Shown piece by piece: positions 9,380 through 17,190 of a stretch of DNA of 43,737 nt. The DNA lies in IMG/VR virus record IMGVR_UViG_3300044712_000062, positions 1-43,737 of that record; one strand, written 5' to 3'. Under the pieces are notes generated by a model that made no database searches, had not been told where the DNA came from, and was given only the letters and a program-made list of their open reading frames with translations. The stretch comes from a virus. Numbering within the stretch: position 1 is the stretch's first letter; the number at the start of each line of letters is the position of its first letter. A program made the position numbers and the translations under genes.

Positions 9380-11314
9380 TTAATCTGGGATTTTAATTAC
9401 TTTTGTATTTCTAACGTAGTCTTCAGCTTGTTTCCGTGCCGCAGCAATTTGGTCTGCACTTGGGTTTGTGTTACCTGTACCTAAAAATACCTTAGTCCAC
9501 TCACGAATTTGAGTTTCTTCTCGGTTTTTAGCAGCATCAGCCTTAGCATCTTCACGTCTACCAGCTTCAATACCGCGTATAGCTGCATTATGTTTAGCAG
9601 CTTCAAGACGTCCTTTAGTAGCTTCGTCAGCGCTAACCGCAGATGTTGCGTAACGTAATAAGTTGGCACGCTCTGCACCTGTAAGTTTAGCAAGGTCAAT
9701 CTCACCACTGCGCAATTTGTTGAGCATATCTTCTTTACGAGCTTCGCCCTTCATGTACTGGCCTAAACCAGATTCAAGACCTTCACCGATATTAGATAGG
9801 GCGTACTGAGATTTGCCTTTCATGGCACCAATACCACCTGCCATAACTGCCTGCCAAAGATTCTTACTATCATAATCCTCGCCTAAATTTTTTCTGGCGT
9901 CGGCGATACTTGCAGCAATAGCTTTAGCTTCAGGAGTTTGCTCACCAAAACCTTTAGCTTGTAAGTAGCCTAAATAATTACCTGTTGTGTCTAAAGCACT
10001 ACCAGGTTGAATGTTGTACTTTTTGCGTAGTTCCGCTTCATCAACATAGCTACCGTCTTCAGTATCACCAGCAAACGCAACAATACCACCACTAGCCATG
10101 CCAATATCATCAAGGTTGCCAGCTGGTGCGCCTTCCAAGCCCATAGACTGAGCTTGTCTTTCTTGTAACTGTTTAGCAGCGGCAATACGCCCAGCCATCT
10201 CACGAATCTGCTCGCTTGGGTTTGTTTTAGCAATCTGAACAAGCTCTGGTACACCTTTACTCATAAGCTGACGTTCAATACTTCCAGCAACACCAGTAGC
10301 CCCCGCACCCATATCACTAGAGGCTACACCACCAGCCGCATACGACTTCACTTCACCGCCCTGAGCCGCACGGAAACCACCAGCCGCACCATAAGCACCT
10401 AAAGCTGTAGCACCAAGACCGCCTAATTGTGAAATGGCGCTAGGAGCGGCTTGATACCCTTGGGTTGTCATAGCCTGCATAGGTAAACCACGTAACAAGT
10501 TACTCATTGTTGACAACTGCATAAACGGATACTGCTGTTGTGTAGCGTAATCCTGGATAGCTTGGTTGATGATGCCTTGTTGGAACTGCTGCTGTTGACC
10601 ACCTAATTGGTTCTGTAAACCTAGACGAGCAATATCAGCTTGCTGCTGAGCACCACCTAATTGACCTAACATACCAGCTGTTTGTGACGCGCCAGATAAA
10701 CCTTGAAGACCTAAGTTAGCACCAAACTGCTGCTGTCTTTGCGCGTCTTCAAAAGCTTTTTGCGTACCAGTAGCCTGGATGCTTTGTAACTGGCTCATTA
10801 AATTACGTTGAGCTTCAGCATTCTCAATAGCTGAGCGTGAACCACCAAACGCACCTTGACGTACCTGTTGGGCTTGACGCATAGGTTGAGCGACTTGGAA
10901 ATCACGAAGCGCAGATAATTTCTGTGTATCCACCACGTTTTGCATAAATGGAGACATGTATGCTTGAATTGCAAACGGGTTTGTAGCTTGTTGTTGAAAT
11001 TGACGACCTGCACCCATCTGGCCCATAGCAGCTAAACCGCCCAAGCCAGTAGCCATACCGTATTGCCCAGGGGTCTGCATGCCAGCAGCTTCATTATAAG
11101 TAGACTGTTGTAGCCCAGAAGGTCCAGCAAAGTAATCTCTTGGGTCAGAGCTGTATGCTTTATACGGTCTAAATGACGTCATGTCATCGTTGTATATCTG
11201 CTTTTGAGCAGCGTTGAGCATATTCTCAACATACGGCTTTGCGTATTCTGGTAGATTGGTTTGATATGCCGTTGTTGTTTGTGGTTGACCGCCACCACCG
11301 CCGCCTTTACCCAT
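9380..11314 (-). CDS. Internal virion protein, Gln/Gly/Ala-rich
   Basis: A 644-residue protein starting MGKGGGGGGQPQTTT and containing TNLPEYAKPYVENMLNAAQ, a start shared by many podovirus-type virion proteins. Residues about 150-280 are Gln-rich and helical (AQQVRQGAFGGSRSA, QLGGQQQQFQQG), and a Gly/Ala-rich weakly hydrophobic stretch lies near 310-345. It then carries copies of the double-glycine motif (AAGGVASS, ASGGIVAFAG). It sits between the gp13-like protein and the giant ejection protein, so it is likely an ejected core protein that helps form the DNA channel. The start has AGGAG seven bases upstream, overlapping the preceding stop region. The exact homologue in T7 or P22 cannot be named from sequence alone. 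Confidence 0.75.
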   Translation of the reverse strand: MGKGGGGGGQPQTTTAYQTNLPEYAKPYVENMLNAAQKQIYNDDMTSFRPYKAYSSDPRDYFAGPSGLQQSTYNEAAGMQTPGQYGMATGLGGLAAMGQMGAGRQFQQQATNPFAIQAYMSPFMQNVVDTQKLSALRDFQVAQPMRQAQQVRQGAFGGSRSAIENAEAQRNLMSQLQSIQATGTQKAFEDAQRQQQFGANLGLQGLSGASQTAGMLGQLGGAQQQADIARLGLQNQLGGQQQQFQQGIINQAIQDYATQQQYPFMQLSTMSNLLRGLPMQAMTTQGYQAAPSAISQLGGLGATALGAYGAAGGFRAAQGGEVKSYAAGGVASSDMGAGATGVAGSIERQLMSKGVPELVQIAKTNPSEQIREMAGRIAAAKQLQERQAQSMGLEGAPAGNLDDIGMASGGIVAFAGDTEDGSYVDEAELRKKYNIQPGSALDTTGNYLGYLQAKGFGEQTPEAKAIAASIADARKNLGEDYDSKNLWQAVMAGGIGAMKGKSQYALSNIGEGLESGLGQYMKGEARKEDMLNKLRSGEIDLAKLTGAERANLLRYATSAVSADEATKGRLEAAKHNAAIRGIEAGRREDAKADAAKNREETQIREWTKVFLGTGNTNPSADQIAAARKQAEDYVRNTKVIKIPD

Positions 11315-11317
11315 CTC

Positions 11318-11740
11318 TTACTCCTGTTCAATAGGCAACTCGTAAGTTACCCAAGTGGCTTTATAGCCGTCATTTTGAAATACTTTAGCCCATCCTGGGC
11401 GACCTGTCGACTCAATTCCTTCACACCCTGAGTCACGGGCAAATCTTTTTAACAAATCAAGCATTGGTTGCTTCCAAAGCTTTAGTTCTTCACCACCACA
11501 AAACTGCATACACAAAATTCTTTTTTGTGGGTAATTCATTATATTCGTAACTACAGCGCCTTTAAAGTCTTTTCCATCATAAGCAACCCAAAGTTGGTAA
11601 TCACCATCCATGACCATATCATAAATGTTACCGACCGTATACCTGCCGTATGTGTACTTAGCTGCTTTTTCTATAAATTTATCTATCTTGCCCCAGCAAG
11701 TATCAACGTACTCGGCAGGTACAAGGGAGACTTCAATCAT
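11318..11740 (-). CDS. T7 gp13-like internal virion protein with GNAT-type fold
   Basis: A 140-residue protein with the alternating beta/alpha pattern of GNAT acyltransferases: YQLWVAYDGKDFKGAVVTNIM (beta strands), LDLLKRFARDSGCEGIE (helix and strand), and a closing GWAKVFQNDGYKATWVTYEL segment. Proteins of this size and pattern occur beside ejection genes in T7-like and marine podoviruses, and T7 gp13 (DUF2833) is of this type. The usual acetyl-CoA loop (Q/R-x-x-G-x-G/A) is not clearly present, so it may be a structural use of the fold rather than an enzyme. It overlaps the stop of the 467-aa gene by four bases, implying coupled translation. Confidence 0.65.
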   Translation of the reverse strand: MIEVSLVPAEYVDTCWGKIDKFIEKAAKYTYGRYTVGNIYDMVMDGDYQLWVAYDGKDFKGAVVTNIMNYPQKRILCMQFCGGEELKLWKQPMLDLLKRFARDSGCEGIESTGRPGWAKVFQNDGYKATWVTYELPIEQE

Positions 11741-13140
11741 GCTGGCATGTATTTTTCAGGTTTGATTTGCTTACCTTGTTTCTTAGTACCAGTGCGGGCT
11801 TTACGAACTTTGTCCATCATTGCATATAACCGTTTAGCACCAGCATCAGTAGAACCATTACCAAGATGTGACACAACATCAGCAGGGACAACAAACTCAC
11901 CATCAGCCAAACGGGCCGGTTGTTTGTTACCAATAACGCCAGGGATAGAATCAGACATGCCATCCCCAGGACCCTTAAGCATGCGTCCACCATCTGAGTA
12001 GCCTCCAATTGAACCGCCCATAGCAGCTCGTTTTACTGGACCAACTTCAATTTCGCCTAAGCTCTCAACATTGGTCTTTGGCATCTTTGCGTAAGGAACC
12101 TTGTTCTTTTTAGCGGCGGTTTTTGTGTAATACTCGGCGGCGTCAGCTGCACCAAGGTTAGCGGTATTTGGGTTTGTGTCTTTAAAAATACCACTTTTTA
12201 TTTCTACTTCTTTTGGGCTTAAAGTTCTACCGCCACCGCTAAATTGAGGGATGTTGCCATCCGTAGTTGTCATTGGTGAATAGCCATCACGCACGCCTTG
12301 AATTGCAGCCAAACCACCATTAGGCATCCGTTGCATTGGGTCTACTTGCCCACCAACTGCATAACTTAAATCGTCAGGCATTACACCACCTTCCGCTGCA
12401 TACCCCAAACCAAGCGGTCTGTAATATGGGTCTGGGCGTTGTGGTACATAAGCTTGAAAATCTTTAGAAATGTATTTACCTGAAGATGGCTCTTCTTTAA
12501 CTTCTGGAACTTTATATTCCGGGGTCATAGCAGAAGCTGCTGTTGTAGCAAGGGCTGGGAATGTACCTGTTGGGGCAGCACTATATATAGCTTTTGGCCC
12601 TGCGCTAAATCCAGCACTCATTTTGTCAAACCCAGTCATAGTAGCTGGGTTAGCATTTGGGGCTAAAGTTGGGGCGTTAAAACCAGCTGTACCCATTTCA
12701 CGAGCAATTTCACCGCCAGTTAATTGTGGGTTTGCCGCTACAGTTGCGTCAGTTGCTGCTTTACCAGCCGCTTGTGTGCCAGCTGAAGTTAAACCGCTTG
12801 TTAGTCCAGCACCGCCATAAGCACCTAGACCAGCCATCAAGCCTTTACCTAAATCACCTGTTCGTACACCCTCAAATCCACCAACAATCATACTTGCTGT
12901 TAACGGGTTAATCATGCCACCAGAAAGACCTGTAAGCGCCGCACCAGCTACCATAGGTAGAATACGCTTTAGGAAGTTAGCTTCTACTAGGCCTGTATCA
13001 GGGTTAATAGTCAGTGAGCCACCATGAGCCATTGCGAGGGCTTGCAGGCCCTTTACTTCGCTTGGAGCCATGTGGACAAGTGTTGAATCGCCGTCGCGAC
13101 CTTTAGATGCTAAATGTTGTGCTGCTACTTGTAGGCTCAT
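11737..13140 (-). CDS. Virion / internal protein with repeated double-glycine motifs
   Basis: A 467-residue protein. Residues about 55-130 are Gly/Ala/Thr-rich and mildly hydrophobic (LPMVAGAALTGLSGG, GLMAGLGAYGGAG), resembling membrane-interacting parts of ejection proteins. The middle and C-terminal parts carry many short motifs of the form A-x-G-G-x-hydrophobic (AEGGVMPDD, YAVGGQVDP, AMGGSIGGYSDGGRM). The C-terminus has a conserved block, LADGEFVVPADVVSHLGNG, followed by a Lys-rich tail (KARTGTKKQGKQIKP). The LADGEFVVPADVVS block is familiar from many aquatic phage virion proteins of unknown function. A role in DNA ejection is inferred from position. Confidence 0.7.
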   Translation of the reverse strand: MSLQVAAQHLASKGRDGDSTLVHMAPSEVKGLQALAMAHGGSLTINPDTGLVEANFLKRILPMVAGAALTGLSGGMINPLTASMIVGGFEGVRTGDLGKGLMAGLGAYGGAGLTSGLTSAGTQAAGKAATDATVAANPQLTGGEIAREMGTAGFNAPTLAPNANPATMTGFDKMSAGFSAGPKAIYSAAPTGTFPALATTAASAMTPEYKVPEVKEEPSSGKYISKDFQAYVPQRPDPYYRPLGLGYAAEGGVMPDDLSYAVGGQVDPMQRMPNGGLAAIQGVRDGYSPMTTTDGNIPQFSGGGRTLSPKEVEIKSGIFKDTNPNTANLGAADAAEYYTKTAAKKNKVPYAKMPKTNVESLGEIEVGPVKRAAMGGSIGGYSDGGRMLKGPGDGMSDSIPGVIGNKQPARLADGEFVVPADVVSHLGNGSTDAGAKRLYAMMDKVRKARTGTKKQGKQIKPEKYMPA

Positions 13141-13197
13141 TGTTGCCCCGCTGAGTTAATTATGTTGAATGTTATCATTTTTAATTGCTTGTGCATA

Positions 13198-13860
13198 CTA
13201 CCCGCCACAAAACTGGATACGAATTGCGGGTACATAAACAGTAGGTGTTACGCCAGGTAAAGTCTGAGTTTCTAAAATAGGGCCAGAACTGCTGGCATAT
13301 ATGTAGTAACGAGTCTGTTCACCTGCCGCTCTGTACACAGATTGAGCATTTACAAACTGCACATCAACACCGTTGGTTAACTTGTAAGCTTTACCTGAAT
13401 TAGTGTTATTTGTCCATCCTGAACCCACGTTTCTTTGTGCGTACACATAGGCTATTTGGTTTGCATTACTGGCTTTAATATTTAAAGAAATGCCCAAGGA
13501 ATACACGCCTTCATATTGGAAAGTAAACACGCCTGTCAGTGGGTCGTAAGTAATACCTTCACTTACTGGCGGTAAGAAACTATTTGGAATTAATAAAGCA
13601 GGCGTTGTTCCTATGGCAATAGAAGTCCTACGGTCAAATGCCTCTATGTAAGATGGCTCCCAAGCAGTGGTTTGCTCAGTTCCATCAGGAAACGCTATGC
13701 CATCAGTTGTAACACGCTGAGCTACAGTTTGATTAAGGTTGTCAATCTGGTTGTAATACAAACGCTGGGCGTTATTTAGCTGCTCGTGATACCTAGGCTC
13801 ATACTGCGTAGGCGGAGCCAGCAATAGGTTGGGGGCCTTTGGCGGGATTAAAATAGACAT
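13198..13860 (-). CDS. Beta-rich tail-associated protein
   Basis: A 220-residue protein. The first 45 residues contain a Tyr/Gln-rich helix (YHEQLNNAQRLYYNQIDNL). Next comes the motif IAFPDGTEQTTAW, typical of phage fibre and tail accessory proteins. Residues 85-220 are a beta-rich domain (VFTFQYEGVYSLGISLNIKA, then QIAYVYAQRN), reminiscent of C1q/TNF-like jelly-rolls used in trimeric receptor-binding proteins. Its start overlaps the stop of the upstream 630-aa tail gene (TAATG). It is probably part of the tail tip or hub. Confidence 0.6.
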   Translation of the reverse strand: MSILIPPKAPNLLLAPPTQYEPRYHEQLNNAQRLYYNQIDNLNQTVAQRVTTDGIAFPDGTEQTTAWEPSYIEAFDRRTSIAIGTTPALLIPNSFLPPVSEGITYDPLTGVFTFQYEGVYSLGISLNIKASNANQIAYVYAQRNVGSGWTNNTNSGKAYKLTNGVDVQFVNAQSVYRAAGEQTRYYIYASSSGPILETQTLPGVTPTVYVPAIRIQFCGG

Positions 13861-15752
13861 TAACGGCGTCCGTCTGGGCGAATATCAATACGTGGGGCGC
13901 CAAGCTGCCATGCAGTGCCTAAGTCAGCAGACTCAATACGGAACGCCATTTGACGGCCGCGGATGCGGGTATAAACCTGACCAGTAAACTGCTCAACAGG
14001 GTAGGCTTGTGTTCTTACAACCGTTTCAGCATTTGGTGTGCCGTAGTTTGTGCCTGAGTTTGTTCTTGGCTTAACGACCATTGTGCAGCTAGGATTAGTA
14101 GCTGAAGACCCTGCAAAGGTTACGTCTGGAAGGATACGCCATACAAATCCAAAGTTATGCCCGTCACCAATATCAAAGTCAGATGACTGAATATAAGCGT
14201 CAATAGGCACAGCGCTAGGACCTGATACGTCGTCTACACCATTCTCATGGTTCAACAAATAGCCGTTATACCCAGCAGCAATAGGGTATTGTAAAACGCC
14301 AGAATCAAGCCATGCTGTACGCGCCATTGTGCCGTAATACCATACACGGTCTAAGTAGTTGTACACCACATAGCTGTCCACAGTGGTTGAATTTTTAGAA
14401 CAGTAGAACCACCACACCTCTGAATACTGCTCGTTAGATGCAGCAAACACCTGATATGACTGGTCTTTATTTAAGTTTTGGAATACAAACTGACGCACGG
14501 AACATGGTAGCGTTTCTACACGACCTGAATACGCGAAAAACTTATCAGCGCCCATCCAATACGTAACGTTATTAATCGTAATAGCCGCTTTTGGACCCAT
14601 AACAGAAATGTTGTCTTGCAAAAGCTGGAAGCCGTAAACATAAGGAGGCCCTAAATACTGCATTGAATAAATAGCGGCGTCAGTTAAAACCAAAATCTCT
14701 TGACGGGTATTAACAGCTGTAACAATCTGAGACCCAATAGAAAGTCTTTGCTCACCAGACTGGTTAGTAGCAGTTGGCACCCAGTCAAATGGGTTTTCTT
14801 GGTCAGACCAACGAACTAATAATGGGTCGAATGTAGTATTAGGAACAAGTGGGTCGTATGGGTTAGCACCAAAAGCAATACAAAAACGCTGAATGGTTGA
14901 AGAAATAATCTGATATGTTTCAGTTGGTACAAACTGCCCAGCATAGCCGTTATTAGTAGAAACGGTTTCAAGAGGAAGGCCACGGAAGTTTACACCTGTA
15001 GTTGCATCCCAATAGAAAATCTCACCTCCACGTGGGGCATAGATAAGGTCTTCACCAAAGTTATCTTGAGTCCATAAACGCAACTGCTGGCCAATACCAA
15101 TCGTAGCTGCTGAACCCCAACCACCACGAGACCATGGACCTGCGCCCCAACCTAAACCAAATGTATAAACGTTTAAGCCTGATGGGTATAAATAAGTACC
15201 TGTTACTGTTGCCCCACCTTTACCTGTATCACTAGCGTTTGCAGTTACGGGTAATTGGATTTGATAGGTTGTAGAGCTTGGCACGTTTACAACTTGGTAT
15301 TCTTGGTTTAAAACAGTCGCCGTGACATTACCACCTAAACCTACAGCCCCAGAAAAAATTACGTAATCCCCAAGCTCTGGGTTATAAGACGTATCAGTAA
15401 TTGTAAGAATGTTGCTACCATTTACAGCAGTGAAAGGACCTGCGGGAGCACCTATGTTTGTAGATGTATGGTAAACAGGGGTAACGTCAAAATAAGCGCC
15501 ACCCTTACTAATGTAAAACTTTACGTTTGTGCCTAAACCTAAAAGAGACTCACCTGATAATGTGGTCCACTGGTTTAAAGAACGGCATACCCCTAGGAAT
15601 TGGTTATTAGATAGACGTGTCCAGCCTCCAATTTTTTCAGGGAAGCCAGAACGAAAACGCACTTTGTCACACTCGTACCAGCCTTGTTCGTTGGCATAGT
15701 TAGTGTTTTCTCTGTTGACGCCTGGTCGAAATACTAGTTTCTGTAATGGCAT
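13860..15752 (-). CDS. P22 gp10-like packaged-DNA stabilisation / tail hub protein
   Basis: A 630-residue protein beginning MPLQKLVFRPGVNRE and containing YECDKVRFRSGFPEKIGGW, a signature of large beta-rich tail proteins in short-tailed phages that are often annotated as phage stabilisation protein or gp10-like. The body is rich in Tyr, Trp, Asn and Gly in a repeating pattern (QWTTLSGESLLGLGTN, FEWWYFCSKN-like blades), consistent with a beta-propeller or hub. It probably closes the tail tube after packaging and holds the fibres. The gp10 analogy is inferred; the virion role is well supported by family resemblance and position. Confidence 0.65.
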   Translation of the reverse strand: MPLQKLVFRPGVNRENTNYANEQGWYECDKVRFRSGFPEKIGGWTRLSNNQFLGVCRSLNQWTTLSGESLLGLGTNVKFYISKGGAYFDVTPVYHTSTNIGAPAGPFTAVNGSNILTITDTSYNPELGDYVIFSGAVGLGGNVTATVLNQEYQVVNVPSSTTYQIQLPVTANASDTGKGGATVTGTYLYPSGLNVYTFGLGWGAGPWSRGGWGSAATIGIGQQLRLWTQDNFGEDLIYAPRGGEIFYWDATTGVNFRGLPLETVSTNNGYAGQFVPTETYQIISSTIQRFCIAFGANPYDPLVPNTTFDPLLVRWSDQENPFDWVPTATNQSGEQRLSIGSQIVTAVNTRQEILVLTDAAIYSMQYLGPPYVYGFQLLQDNISVMGPKAAITINNVTYWMGADKFFAYSGRVETLPCSVRQFVFQNLNKDQSYQVFAASNEQYSEVWWFYCSKNSTTVDSYVVYNYLDRVWYYGTMARTAWLDSGVLQYPIAAGYNGYLLNHENGVDDVSGPSAVPIDAYIQSSDFDIGDGHNFGFVWRILPDVTFAGSSATNPSCTMVVKPRTNSGTNYGTPNAETVVRTQAYPVEQFTGQVYTRIRGRQMAFRIESADLGTAWQLGAPRIDIRPDGRR

Positions 15753-15760
15753 GGTTTACC

Positions 15761-16237
15761 CTAAGATTCGTATAGGGCTTTTTCGCCCCTGCGACGTTTA
15801 TCTAACCCTTTTAGCACTTTACCACCAGCTTTGTTCCACTTCAAGAACTCTTCTGCCGCACCTTCAAAATCTTTACGATTGTGCTTCATGCGTAGGGTGC
15901 TGTTTTGTAAGTTACCAAGACCCACATTAAACGAGAAGCTAACCAAAGCATCAAACTGACCTTGTGTCATATCACCTGGGCACAAGCGGTGAACACCCGC
16001 TTCAAAGCGGGCTAGGTCTTGCTTAAGAATGCTGTTGACTTCATCCATGCTTAGAACACGATTCCAACCTTCAGGAATAGGTAATGCCTTTCGATTAGCC
16101 AACGGCACTCTAGCATGGTTAGGGTCAATAACATGGCCGACGCCCACGGTCCATAACAGAGCGGGGCATTGGTAAGGAGACGTTCTAACACCTTCATCAT
16201 GTTTCACCATCTCAATAAGCTTATCGCTTACTTTCAC
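15761..16237 (-). CDS. Endolysin, GH24 lysozyme (muramidase)
   Basis: A 158-residue T4-type lysozyme that cuts the glycan strands of peptidoglycan at lysis. The catalytic triad spacing is E15-x8-C24-x5-T30, inside KHDEGVRTSPYQ and LLWTVGVGH, equivalent to T4 E11/D20/T26. A Cys in place of the Asp is a known variant in lambdoid-type endolysins. The C-terminus has GLDKRRRGEKALYES, a typical GH24 end. There is no signal peptide or SAR helix, so it should need the holin encoded just upstream, whose stop overlaps this start by four bases. Confidence 0.92.
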   Translation of the reverse strand: MKVSDKLIEMVKHDEGVRTSPYQCPALLWTVGVGHVIDPNHARVPLANRKALPIPEGWNRVLSMDEVNSILKQDLARFEAGVHRLCPGDMTQGQFDALVSFSFNVGLGNLQNSTLRMKHNRKDFEGAAEEFLKWNKAGGKVLKGLDKRRRGEKALYES

Positions 16238-16737
16238 TTTTTAGACCACCCACGTGAACCGAACCAGTAGCCGATAATACCGCCAAGCATAGCCATCTCG
16301 TCATCACTGAAAATTTCATCAGAAATTCTTAGCAAGTCATCAATACCATTAATAACGCCTGGGTGTGTAAATACATAGATACCAATACCTACGTTAATCA
16401 CGAACAACTCAGCCACGAACAAGTATGTCACCATCGGGCGCACAGTAGCCACAAATGTAGAAGCCCACGGAGCTGCCTTAGCTAACACCTTAGCATCATG
16501 CTCATAAGCAGCCTTAGTCATGTCAGCATCTGTCTGCATCATCACCTGGTCGGTGCGAATCTCTTCCATCTTGGCTTGCGCCAAGTAGCCACGCTCTAGC
16601 ATCTGTAGCTCACGCTCAGTCTGCATTTTGGCAAGCTCTAGCTCATGCGCCTTGTCAGACTTATCTTGAAAGAAGCCCAATACGCTTGGCAAGCCTGATA
16701 TTAGCAAGCCGCCTAGTGTTGAAATTAGCGATAACAT
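16234..16737 (-). CDS. Holin, three-TM gene-transfer-agent type
   Basis: A 167-residue membrane protein. A hydrophobic N-terminal segment (3-22), a charged helical stretch (25-80), a long hydrophobic region (about 93-123, FVATVRPMVTYLFVAELF) and a C-terminal hydrophobic patch ending YWFGSRGWSKK match the layout of the 3-TM GTA-type holins. It forms the membrane hole that releases the endolysin. It is adjacent to, and overlaps, the endolysin gene by four bases, and directly follows the coiled-coil membrane protein gene. Confidence 0.8.
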   Translation of the reverse strand: MLSLISTLGGLLISGLPSVLGFFQDKSDKAHELELAKMQTERELQMLERGYLAQAKMEEIRTDQVMMQTDADMTKAAYEHDAKVLAKAAPWASTFVATVRPMVTYLFVAELFVINVGIGIYVFTHPGVINGIDDLLRISDEIFSDDEMAMLGGIIGYWFGSRGWSKK

Positions 16738-17190
16738 TTAGTTCCCCAATCGGTTAGTTGTTGCACGTTTTAGTGTATTCATCTCAGAGCGTAGAGTAGA
16801 ACTTGTCACATCTAGCTCAACTTTTTGTGCGGCTAAGCCAGAACGTAGTTCTTTCTGTGTGCTTTCTGCAACAATTTTTGCTTCACGAGCCGCCATTAAT
16901 GCTTCGGCTAAACGTTCCTGCATCTTAGCAATCACTTCACGTTGGTCAGCTACCTTTTCTTCTAGTATCTTGACCTTGCGCTCTGCGCTGGATGCGGATG
17001 AGGCAGTGTCGCTATAGCCTTCATACATCTCTTTGACTTCGTTGAACTTGGTAATGCCTGTATAGCCAGCACCTAAAATAGCAGGTACGCCAGCAATAAT
17101 GAAGCCAGCTACCATGGTGTTCTGCTTGGCCCAAGTCACCCACTTCTCTACGAAGCCCTGTACCTTATCTAATTTTTCTAAATCGCTCAT
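16738..17190 (-). CDS. Membrane-anchored coiled-coil protein, possible inner-membrane spanin or holin partner
   Basis: A 150-residue protein with one transmembrane helix at about 26-46 (MVAGFIIAGVPAILGAGYTG) and a long charged coiled coil at about 65-140 (KVKILEEKVADQREVIAKMQ). One N-proximal TM plus a long periplasmic coiled coil is the layout of Rz-type i-spanins. It lies immediately before the holin in the lysis cassette. Its ATG overlaps the stop of the 338-aa secreted protein (ATGA), so the two are translationally coupled. No obvious lipobox-bearing o-spanin is visible next to it, so the spanin label is an inference. Confidence 0.6.
   Translation of the reverse strand: MSDLEKLDKVQGFVEKWVTWAKQNTMVAGFIIAGVPAILGAGYTGITKFNEVKEMYEGYSDTASSASSAERKVKILEEKVADQREVIAKMQERLAEALMAAREAKIVAESTQKELRSGLAAQKVELDVTSSTLRSEMNTLKRATTNRLGN

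Noticed and set aside
13141-13197. Possible promoter in the 57-base gap before the 467-aa gene
   Set aside because: A CATAAT-like -10 is present but no -35 at 16-18 bases comes close to consensus; I see nothing firm in this gap.
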